DNA from: UBA11986 sp963734955 | Lineage (GTDB): Bacteria; Bacteroidota; Ignavibacteria; UBA10030; UBA6906 | Assembly: GCA_963734955.1 (NCBI GenBank) | Contig: CAVTJO010000008.1 | Span: forward strand, 310,001-374,000 | Length of the DNA: 64,000 nt | Direction: 5' to 3' | In this document: one piece after another, positions 8,388-16,230 of the stretch | Layout of the letters: each line of letters opens with the position of its first letter | Position numbering within the stretch: the stretch's first letter is position 1 | The notes under the pieces: model-generated | Databases searched by the model: none | Told to the model about the DNA's origin: nothing | The model's input: only the letters and a program-made list of their open reading frames with translations | Translations under genes and position numbers: made by a program

Positions 8388-9542
8388 ATGCGACGCATTT
8401 ATCTTGACCACACCGCCACCACGCCTCTGGATCCGCGGGTCCGTGACGCAATGGAGCCATACTTTGCCGAAACGTTTGGCAACGCGTCATCTGTGCACTG
8501 GTTTGGTCAGCAGGCGAAGATTGCGCTGGAAGAAGCGCGAGGGGCAATTGCTCGCGCTGTCGGGGCGCACCCGGGCGAAGTGTTTTTCACGAGCGGCGGC
8601 ACGGAGTCGGACAACTTCGCGGTCAAGGGAGTTGCGTATGCCGGGCAAATCAGGGGAAAGAAAAGCATCATAACATCGGCGGCTGAACACCGCGCTGTGC
8701 TTGAACCATGCGAGAAACTTGGTGAAGAAGGATTTGATGTTACTGTCCTACCGGTCGATGGCAACGGGCGAGTACTACCTGACGAAGTCCGTGGAGCCAT
8801 TGCGAGCTCAACCGGCCTCGTCTCTATTATGCATGCAAACAATGAGGTTGGCACGATCTCACCCATTGCGGAAATCGCACGCATGGCGCACGAGCGTGGA
8901 ATTCCAGTCCATACTGATGCAGTCCAGTCACTCGGGAAGATCCCTGTTGATGTAAACGACCTTGGTGTTGATCTCATGACGATTTCGGCGCACAAACTGT
9001 ACGGCCCCAAAGGAATTGGTGCGCTCTACATTCGGAGAGGTACGCAAATTGAGTCACTGCTTCAAGGCGGGGGACAGGAGCGGGGAAGAAGGCCCGGAAC
9101 GGAAAATGTTCCTCTCGCCGTGGGCTTCGCGAAAGCTGTGGACCTCGCCGTTGCCGGCATGGCGGAGGAATCAACCCGTCTCGCGGAATTGCGTAACGCG
9201 CTCGAAGCAAGAGTGCGGAGCGAATTTCCTGCTGCTATTGTCAATGGTCATCCCAGGGAGCGATTGCCACACATACTCAATATCTCTTTCGATTCCGGTA
9301 AACTCGGGATAGAGGGAGACTCATTGTTGATGAACATGGACCTGGGGGGTATTGCCGTCACGAGCGGTTCCGCCTGCACTTCCGGCAGCATGCAGCCCTC
9401 ACATGTATTGCTTGCGATGGGAAGAGATCCGAAGACCGCCAAGGCCACACTTAGGTTTGCGTTTGGCAAAAGCAACACGCTTGCAGATGTTGATGAGGCC
9501 GTTGGGACGCTCAACAGCGTTCTTGAGCAGATGACTGCGTAG
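8388..9542 (+). CDS. Cysteine desulfurase (NifS/IscS class)
   Basis: This 384-residue PLP enzyme converts cysteine to alanine and passes the sulfur on as a persulfide for Fe-S clusters or thiolation. The N-terminus MRRIYLDHTATTPLDP is typical of the family. The PLP-binding lysine lies in SAHKLYGPKG (Lys203). The catalytic cysteine lies in SGSACTSGSMQPSHVL (Cys330), on the longer flexible loop of the NifS/IscS group as opposed to the SufS group. HTDAVQSLGK supplies PLP contacts. No scaffold gene (IscU/NifU) is adjacent, so it may also serve tRNA thiolation. The start is fixed by the promoter placed eight bases upstream. Confidence 0.95.
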   Translation: MRRIYLDHTATTPLDPRVRDAMEPYFAETFGNASSVHWFGQQAKIALEEARGAIARAVGAHPGEVFFTSGGTESDNFAVKGVAYAGQIRGKKSIITSAAEHRAVLEPCEKLGEEGFDVTVLPVDGNGRVLPDEVRGAIASSTGLVSIMHANNEVGTISPIAEIARMAHERGIPVHTDAVQSLGKIPVDVNDLGVDLMTISAHKLYGPKGIGALYIRRGTQIESLLQGGGQERGRRPGTENVPLAVGFAKAVDLAVAGMAEESTRLAELRNALEARVRSEFPAAIVNGHPRERLPHILNISFDSGKLGIEGDSLLMNMDLGGIAVTSGSACTSGSMQPSHVLLAMGRDPKTAKATLRFAFGKSNTLADVDEAVGTLNSVLEQMTA

Positions 9543-9586
9543 ATTTCAACAGTCCAGCCTCAGGCATCCTTCTGTTACGACTTCAC

Positions 9587-12500
9587 ATGAACAACCTCCA
9601 CAGAGCGATTGGGTTTGCTTGCTGCGCGTTAATCGCATCCACTGCCCCGTCGCAAGTTCTCCCGTTCCAATCGTACACTGTCAGGGATGGACTTCTTTCA
9701 AACGGAGTTCACACATTTCTTCAGGACTCACAAGGGTATCTGTGGATCGGCACGCGGGATGGTGTGAGTGTGTTTGATGGATGGACATTCACCAACTATA
9801 CGACTTCTAATGGTTTGCCGCCCGGTCCCATCAAACAGATTTTTGAGGACCGTGCCGCACCTGGCAAGAGACTGTGGATCCTGACCGTTGGAGGACGTTT
9901 GTGTCGCTTTGTCGATGGCCTGTTGATTCCGTTCAGCGATTCGTCCGCGACGTGGGCACACCGGATAACTTCGTTGGGACAAGATCACACCGGAACCATC
10001 TGGGTTGGGACTGAAGACACGCTTGCAACGATTGTGCAGGGCAGGCTGCAGCCCGTTGAGACCGGCATATGCATGGGCCTTGTCGACGCCATCCAGGAGC
10101 AAGGTGATAGCCTGCTGTGGATCGGTTCACGCTCGGGTCTCACGTGCTATTCGTTCCGCACTGGCCATTTCAAGAAGGTGGATCTGGGATTGTCGCCCCC
10201 GGTTTTTACTGCGGCTCTTTTCCCTGATGAGGAGGGAAATCTGTGGACATGTGTGAACGACTATGTCATGCAAATCCGGGATCTTAGAGTTTCAGGCAGA
10301 CGGAAAGAAGTCGGCGTTGGTTTCCTGGTGCAAGATCATCGGGGAGGCTTGTGGTTTGGTTCCTACGCAGGACTCTACCGGGTTCGCAAGGACAATCTCA
10401 TGTCTCCGGTTGATCATTTCACAACCGTCAATGGTCTGTCGGAGAACACCCTCAAAACTGCGTTCGTTGACAGACAGAATAACTTGTGGGTCGGAGGCAT
10501 TGCGAGAGGGATTGCAAGACTCTCTGAAACAAGTACGGTCCGATTTGTGCTCAAGGGGATCAATCCAGCGAATCACTATTCAATTGGAGCATCAGATTCG
10601 AGCGGTCACATTTGGGTGGTCACACCTTCCGGACTTTTGGAGACCTGGGAAGACTCCGTTGGACGTTGGCACCAGGCTATTGCTGATATTAAGGATGGTG
10701 GAAGGACACGCGAGTCATTTGTCGTCACTCTTAATGATACTGGCCTCGTGAGTGCCACCCTGCCATACTCGATTTTCATTGACCATCGTGGGAGATTATG
10801 GATAGGGTATTCCAACGCGCAACTTGCATGCTATGAGGTTACAGAAAGTGGAGACGCGCCTTCGCGTTTGAAGCTTGTCAGTATCCTTCGACCGACAATT
10901 GATTTTCCCGACGGGACTCCATTGTGCTTCATCGTCGATCGAAGCGGCATGGTGTGGTACAGCGAGGGAGGAAGGATTCTCCTGCTCGATCCGGGGCGAA
11001 GACGTCCGCTCGTGCGGATTTTCGGCGATCGGGAAGGCATTTCTTCCGATAAGACATATGTTAGGGCGCTTGCTTGTGACAGGCACGGAAACATCTGGGC
11101 CGGGTTCTTCAACACCGGAGTTGCACGACTCGATGTTGATTCCATTTCCGGAGGGTCATTTCATCCCTTCCCGTTACCTGAACAAGCTTTCGATCAGAGA
11201 ATCGGCTCGATCAGGGAGGACAATGAAGGGAGGGTATGGATTGCCAGCGAATCAAATGGGCTTATCATTGCCGATTATGGAGGCATCGAGGCCCGGTCGA
11301 TCAAGGATGGACTCCCCAGCAACATTGTCACCTCAATTGCAGAAGACAATTCCGGCAGGGTGTGGGTCAGTACTGGCGTGGGTGTTGCATATCTTGATAG
11401 CGCACGTTCAACAGTGGTTCATAGAAAGAGCGACCTTGCAGATTCGTACGTGTTTTGTTCAGGATCGACGAAAAAGGGTCGCCTATGGTTTGTAACCATC
11501 GATGGACTCGTTGTGTACAATCCAACAAAGGAGGATCGATGGGAGGTTCTTCCATCGCCGCTTATCACAAGTTTCCGAGCCAATGGGGTGGAACTCGCTG
11601 TTGCCAGCGGATTGAATGTGTCGTACGACCAGAACCACATTGAGATCGGATTTGTAGCAATAAGCTTCAGAGACCAGGAGGATGTCCGATATCAATATCG
11701 TATGTCCGGGGTCGATCCCGATTGGCATCCGCCGGGGAAAATCAGGGCAGTTACCTACGCCGCATTACCGCAGGGAGATTATACGTTTGAGGTCAGAGCC
11801 TTTGATGCCCGCGGGGTCCCCGGCGCAACAACAACCTCGTTGAGCTTCTCTATTGTTCCCCCTTTCTGGCGAACATCCTGGTTCAGCATTGTGTTTTGGA
11901 TAACGCTGGCTGTTGCTGGTGGCACCGCCATTCGATTCATAGAGATCAGGAAGACGCGGAAGAGGCTGCAGGAACTGGAGTATCAACAGGTGCGTGACAA
12001 GGAAAGACTTAGAATTTCTCGGGACATGCATGATGAAGTCGGGGCAAGTTTGACGGAAATTGCCATTCTCAGCGAGCTTGCGAGAAGAAACGCGCTGCAA
12101 TCTCCCGATGCGAACGAACACATGAAGAAGATCGCGGAGAAATCGCGTGCTGTCATTGACAGCATAGGTGAGATCATATGGGCGATCAATCCTAGGAATG
12201 ATCCCCTAGAGAATCTTGTTTCCTACCTTCATCGCTATGCCGTTGAGTACTTCAAGTCATCATCGATCACTTGCCGGTTCGATATGCCTGAACAGTTGCC
12301 CACTGTTCAACTAACATCTGAATCCCGGAGGAATGTCTTCCTCGTGGTCAAAGAGGCATTACATAACGTGGTGAAGCATTCCGAAGCCTCGCAGGTTACT
12401 CTGAGACTTATCGTTGGCGATCGCTCTCTTGCGATATACATCGAGGACAATGGGCGGGGTTTCTTCATGAATGAGGGCATGGGGGAAGGAATCGGCCTTC

Positions 12501-12631
12501 AAAGCATGAAGAGGCGAGCGGAGGATATTGGGGGAAGCGTTGAGTTTGAATCGAATCAGCCTTCTGGAACGAGAATGCGGCTGCAGGTGCCCATGGCAAA
12601 CGTTTATGAAGAGAGAGGAAAGAGGAACTAG
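9587..12631 (+). CDS. Two-component regulator propeller sensor histidine kinase
   Basis: This 1014-residue protein has a signal sequence followed by a long extracytoplasmic sensor of repeated propeller blades of the type D(S/R)(Q/T)GYLWIGTRDGV. Further blades include NLWVGGIARGI, NIWAGFFNTGV and RVWVSTGVGVA. A Y_Y_Y-type beta domain follows (around YQYRMSGVDPDWHP), then one transmembrane helix (about 765-785), a HisKA_3 dimerisation helix with the phosphoacceptor His815 in DMHDEVGASL, and an HATPase domain with KEALHNVVKHS and EDNGRGF. This is the hybrid-free version of the Bacteroidetes-type sensors that often respond to polysaccharides. It lies 51 bp before a NarL-type regulator, its likely partner. 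The ligand is unknown. Confidence 0.92.
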   Translation: MNNLHRAIGFACCALIASTAPSQVLPFQSYTVRDGLLSNGVHTFLQDSQGYLWIGTRDGVSVFDGWTFTNYTTSNGLPPGPIKQIFEDRAAPGKRLWILTVGGRLCRFVDGLLIPFSDSSATWAHRITSLGQDHTGTIWVGTEDTLATIVQGRLQPVETGICMGLVDAIQEQGDSLLWIGSRSGLTCYSFRTGHFKKVDLGLSPPVFTAALFPDEEGNLWTCVNDYVMQIRDLRVSGRRKEVGVGFLVQDHRGGLWFGSYAGLYRVRKDNLMSPVDHFTTVNGLSENTLKTAFVDRQNNLWVGGIARGIARLSETSTVRFVLKGINPANHYSIGASDSSGHIWVVTPSGLLETWEDSVGRWHQAIADIKDGGRTRESFVVTLNDTGLVSATLPYSIFIDHRGRLWIGYSNAQLACYEVTESGDAPSRLKLVSILRPTIDFPDGTPLCFIVDRSGMVWYSEGGRILLLDPGRRRPLVRIFGDREGISSDKTYVRALACDRHGNIWAGFFNTGVARLDVDSISGGSFHPFPLPEQAFDQRIGSIREDNEGRVWIASESNGLIIADYGGIEARSIKDGLPSNIVTSIAEDNSGRVWVSTGVGVAYLDSARSTVVHRKSDLADSYVFCSGSTKKGRLWFVTIDGLVVYNPTKEDRWEVLPSPLITSFRANGVELAVASGLNVSYDQNHIEIGFVAISFRDQEDVRYQYRMSGVDPDWHPPGKIRAVTYAALPQGDYTFEVRAFDARGVPGATTTSLSFSIVPPFWRTSWFSIVFWITLAVAGGTAIRFIEIRKTRKRLQELEYQQVRDKERLRISRDMHDEVGASLTEIAILSELARRNALQSPDANEHMKKIAEKSRAVIDSIGEIIWAINPRNDPLENLVSYLHRYAVEYFKSSSITCRFDMPEQLPTVQLTSESRRNVFLVVKEALHNVVKHSEASQVTLRLIVGDRSLAIYIEDNGRGFFMNEGMGEGIGLQSMKRRAEDIGGSVEFESNQPSGTRMRLQVPMANVYEERGKRN

Positions 12632-12638
12632 TCCCGAT

Positions 12639-12654
12639 TACTCCATTTGGAGTA
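12639..12654. promoter_or_regulatory. Perfect 7-2-7 inverted repeat, candidate NarL-type regulator site
   Basis: TACTCCA (12639-12645), two bases, then TGGAGTA (12648-12654) form a perfect inverted repeat in the 51-bp gap between the kinase and regulator genes. The geometry is the 7-2-7 arrangement known for NarL-family dimers, and the heptamer matches TACYYMT in six of seven positions. Binding by the adjacent regulator is an inference. Confidence 0.5.
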
Positions 12655-12682
12655 TTGCACGCTGTCTGAATAAGGAGTACCG

Positions 12683-13336
12683 TTGATCATCTCAGATGCT
12701 GGTAGGTTCATGTCCATCAAGGTTGCAATTGTCGAAGACAATGACGAGATCCGCGAGGGTCTTGCAATCTTGATCAATGGATCTCCCGGGTACCGTTGTG
12801 TGGCAACTTATTCCGACGCTGAACGGGCACTTGTCCAGCTTCCTGTGCTGCAGCCCGATGTTGTGCTGATGGATATCCAACTGCCAGGAATGTCCGGCAT
12901 TGAATGTGTGGCGAAGCTGAAGGAAGATCATCCTGATATGCAGGTCATGATGCTCACCGTGTATGAAGATGATGATAACGTGTTCAAATCCATTCTTGCG
13001 GGGGCGAGCGGGTACGTCCTCAAGAAGACCCCCCCATCGGAGTTGCTCGAAGCAATCAGCAACTTACACAATGGGGGCTCTCCGATGTCAGACCGGATTG
13101 CACGGAAGGTTGTGCAGGCCTTTCAACAGATGGGGAAGTCATCCCATGAGACAGAAAATCTGACTCAACGCGAGTCCGAGATCCTCTCGTATGTTGCCAG
13201 GGGACATCAGGACAAGGAAATCGCAGAAAAGCTCTTCCTCAGCTCGGAGACCGTCCGCACGCACCTCAGAAGTATCTACAAGAAACTCCACGTCAGGTCT
13301 CGCACAGAAGCCACGCTGAAGTACCTGCAGAGGTAA
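12683..13336 (+). CDS. NarL/FixJ-type response regulator
   Basis: The protein has 217 residues from a TTG start at 12683. The TTG is chosen because AAGGAG lies five bases upstream, and an ATG at 12710 (MSIKVAIVEDN) has only a weak site. The receiver domain has acidic residues in VEDNDE, the phosphoacceptor Asp64 in VLMDIQLPGMSG, and the conserved lysine in GYVLKKTPP. The C-terminal LuxR-type helix-turn-helix contains LTQRESEILSYVARGHQDKEIAEKL and SSETVRTHLRSIYKKLHV. Phosphorylation by the upstream HisKA_3 kinase should promote dimerisation and DNA binding. The likely sites are the 7-2-7 repeat just upstream and a related heptamer before the next gene. Confidence 0.93.
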   Translation: MIISDAGRFMSIKVAIVEDNDEIREGLAILINGSPGYRCVATYSDAERALVQLPVLQPDVVLMDIQLPGMSGIECVAKLKEDHPDMQVMMLTVYEDDDNVFKSILAGASGYVLKKTPPSELLEAISNLHNGGSPMSDRIARKVVQAFQQMGKSSHETENLTQRESEILSYVARGHQDKEIAEKLFLSSETVRTHLRSIYKKLHVRSRTEATLKYLQR

Positions 13337-13419
13337 GGGCCCTCGCAAGTCTTTTCCTGCCATCTTCTACTTCAAACAGGTGATGAATCCCTCAATCTTC
13401 CTCATCTCCGGGGGTAGAA

Positions 13420-13464
13420 TACTCCAAACCGGCGATTGTCAAAGACGAGGGATCGCGTTAGACT
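13420..13464 (+). promoter_or_regulatory. Candidate promoter of the propeller-protein gene with an upstream heptamer
   Basis: TTGTCA at 13436-13441, a 17-bp spacer and TAGACT at 13459-13464 form a plausible sigma70 promoter 66 bp before the ATG at 13530. TACTCCA, the same heptamer as in the 7-2-7 repeat, sits at 13420-13426. That is close to -48 relative to the expected start, a position from which an activator could contact RNA polymerase. Confidence 0.4.
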
Positions 13465-13529
13465 CTCTGGTGGCACCATACGTATGCAAATTCCTTTTAA
13501 CCCGGGGTGGATTCCAATAGGAGGAGCAC

Positions 13530-15606
13530 ATGAGAATAGTTCTCTTGGTTGTCCTTACGAATTGCGTGTTCAGCTTTACGTTCCGATTGAGTGCGCAATG
13601 GGTGCACACCAACGGACCGTACGGAGGTGCCGTTCAATGTCTTGCCACCTCAGGGGACAAATGTCTTTGCTGGAACTTATGGCACGGGTGTCTACCTATC
13701 CACAAACAGCGGTACAAACTGGCTTGAGGCAAGCGCCGGCTTGACGAATCCTTATGTTTGGACTCTTGCTGTCTCTGGTGCAAACGTATACGCAGGCACA
13801 GAGGGAGGAGGAGTGTTTGTTTCCACTAACAATGGAACAACGTGGATGGATGCCAACGCCGGTTTGACAAATTCAGTTGTCCTGGCCCTTGCAATATCCG
13901 GCACAAATCTCTTTGCGGGGACTTCGAGTGGTGGGGTGTTTCTGTCAACCAACAACGGTACAACATGGACCGATGTTAATGCAGGTTTGACAAATCAATC
14001 TGTTGGTGCCCTTGTCGTTGCCGGTTCGAATCTCTTCGCGGGTACCAATGGCAATGGAGTCTTTCTTTCAACCAACAATGGTGCAAGCTGGGCTCCGGCC
14101 AACGGTGGAATGGCGGGCGTTTATGTCGGTTCCCTTGTTGCTTCTGGTACAAATCTTTTTGCCGGGAGTTATGATGGCGTCTTTCGCTCCACCAACAATG
14201 GCGCAAGTTGGTCTGCAGTCAACACCAATTTGACGAACCACGAAGTCCACACCCTCACTGTCTCCGGTACCAATCTCTTTGCGGGGACCTCGGGCGGAGT
14301 CTTTCTTTCCACAAACAACGGTGCGAGCTGGACTCAGGTCAATGCGGGGTTAACCAGCCCTGTAGTCTTGGCTCTGGCGGTATCGGGGACAGGTCTCCTT
14401 GCTGGAACTGAAGGAGGCGGGGTCTTCCATTCCACCAACAACGGTTTGAGCTGGAGTCCCGGGAATTCCGGCCTGACAGCCACCTTTGTTATGGCTTTTG
14501 CTGGTTCTGGTCCACGCCTCTTTGCTGGAACGACCTCCGGCGGCGTTTTTCTTTCCACTGACAGCGGCACAGATTGGAACTCCATTAACAATGGATTGGG
14601 AGCGACTACTATTGGTGCTCTTGCTGTCGCCGGCACAAATCTCTATGCGGGGACTTACAGCGTTTTTCTTTCCACGAATAGCGGCGCCAGCTGGACGGAG
14701 ATTGGTGATGGACTGCCGGGGAGCTTTGTTCAGAGTCTTGTCATCTTCGGAACTGATCTCTTTGCCGCCACAAATGGTAACGGTGTGTTTCTCTCCACAA
14801 ACAATGGTTTGCATTGGGGCCGGGTCAACTCCGGGTTGTCGGATACTGTTGTCTCGGTCCTCGCCGTCTCAGGCTCATATCTCTTTGCCGGGACTCGGGG
14901 AGGAGGCGTTTTTCGCAGCACGAACAACGGCTCGAATTGGACTGCGGTTAATAATGGTTTGACCCACACGGATATTGCTTCTCTTGTCGTGTCGGGTACC
15001 AACATCTTCGCGGGGACCTGGGGTGGCGGGGTCTTTGTATCCGGCAACAATGGGGTAAACTGGGAGCCGGCCGGCATGCCGGGTGGCGATGTAACCGCTC
15101 TTGCCGCATCCGGCACGGCCCTCTTCGCCGGAACTTGGTCAAGCGGAGTTTTTCTATCCACCGATAATGGATCCAACTGGGCGGACGTGAATGCTGGTCT
15201 GGCGGATCCGTTTGCGTCTGCTGTTTGTATTTCCGGTTCGGATGTATTTGTTGGGACGTTTGGGAGCCAGTTCCACGGTGTATGGCGCCGGCCGCTTTCT
15301 GAAATGATTACATCGGTGCAAACGCTGTCATCCAACCTGCCGATACGCTTCAGTCTAAGTCAGAACTATCCCAATCCGTTCAATCCAGTAACATCAATCT
15401 CGTTCAGTATTCCAACCAACTGTTTCGTATCCCTCGATATTGTCGATGCGTTGGGGAAGGTAGTGTCGAATCTGATTTCGGAAGAGATGCATCCTGGAGT
15501 TTATTCGCGAGAATTCAATGGCGCTGGACTTGCCAGCGGAGTGTATTTCTACCGACTTCAAGCTGGTGACTACGCTGCAACGAAGAAATTTATTTTGCTC
15601 AGGTAA
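13530..15606 (+). CDS. Secreted 14-blade beta-propeller protein with T9SS domain, frameshifted near the N-terminus
   Basis: Translation should start at ATG 13530, behind the strong site TAGGAGGAG, and gives a signal peptide (RIVLLVVLTNCVFSFTFRLSAQ). This frame reads correctly to ATSG and then fails at a run of four Gs (13653-13656). The frame one base over continues at once with TNVFAGTYGTGVYLST. One G fewer would restore a single protein of about 690 residues. The body has 13 full repeats of about 40 residues and one partial repeat, with the consensus NLFAGT..GGVFLSTNNG..W, as in BNR/Ycf48-like propellers. Fourteen blades would suit two seven-bladed propellers. The C-terminus is a T9SS sorting domain (NYPNPFNPVTSI to KKFILLR). 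The ligand is unknown. A caller ignoring the frameshift would start at 13591. Confidence 0.85.
13655..15290 (+). repeat. Tandem array of about 14 units of 117-129 bp
   Basis: These are the DNA repeats behind the propeller blades. Each unit contains variants of GGTACCAATCTCTTTGCGGG and TCCACCAACAATGG. Units are similar enough for recombination or replication slippage to change the blade number in steps of one unit. Confidence 0.75.
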
Positions 15607-15845
15607 TGGCGGCGTCAACATCAGCGTCTGTTCGATTAATCCGCGTGAATCACTCTGGAACGAGGGACACCATTGTGACCGGACTCTTTCTTCCGACCGC
15701 AATAGCCTTTGGACCCGATTGTAGTCTTTATGTTTCAAACAAAGGATTTGGTCCGCCGATTCCAAGATTCGGTGAGATCCTTCGCGTGGACCTTCATGAT
15801 GGAGATTCCCCGATCTCGGAAGAAACTGAAAGAGATGTTCAGTGA
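15606..15845 (+). pseudogene. C-terminal fragment of a ScyD/ScyE-like protein
   Basis: A 79-residue frame begins at an ATG overlapping the stop of the propeller gene (TAATG). It contains LPTAIAFGPDCSLYVSNKGFG followed by GEILRVDL, which resembles the last part of ScyD/ScyE family proteins (LPTG.AFGPDG.LYVSN.GFG...G.ILR). Those proteins are normally several hundred residues long, with the rest of a six-bladed propeller upstream. Here the upstream sequence is the unrelated T9SS gene. I read it as the surviving 3' end of a lost gene. A functional small protein coupled to the upstream stop is possible but less likely. Confidence 0.55.
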
Positions 15846-16230
15846 TCAGTAGTTTAGCATAGGAAGAGGCTGGCGGTTTCTTCCTGCCAGCCTTTGAATT
15901 TCAAGCTGCATTCCCTTCAAGCCAATTCCTTCAGGAGTCAGCAAGAACCGCAGCCAGAGTATCATTTGATTTTGTGATCCCACGACGGCATGGTTCTTCT
16001 CGAGGATGATGCCCAGAGTTAGTTCCCCAACCCCGATATGAGAGAAGAAGCCCATGCGATGCCGGAACGCGGACGTGTGGCAGCTGCCTGCGGCTGAATG
16101 GAAAGCATTGTGGCGCTCCAACATGCAGTGGCTGGCGGGCAGCAAGGAAAGAACCGCGGAAGAGTACAGTGAACAAAAATCGAGGCTGGGGGGACTCGCA
16201 TTTCGACTTGTGAAACCGGCGTTGCGATGC
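15846..16230. other. 385-bp convergent intergenic region
   Basis: This region lies between the ScyD-like fragment and the 3' end of the minus-strand methyltransferase gene. It starts with a terminator-like hairpin (15867-15893). A minus-strand frame of 99 codons crosses it but shows no family features and overlaps the hairpin. I see no gene I can support. Confidence 0.45.
15867..15899 (+). terminator. Probable terminator after the propeller gene region
   Basis: AGGCTGGC (15867-15874) pairs perfectly with GCCAGCCT (15886-15893) over an 11-nt loop, followed by a weak T-rich tail (TTGAATTT). It would end the propeller transcript. Confidence 0.55.

Noticed and set aside
15846..16145. 99-codon minus-strand frame after the methyltransferase gene
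   Set aside because: It overlaps a terminator-like hairpin, has no ribosome site, and shows no family pattern.
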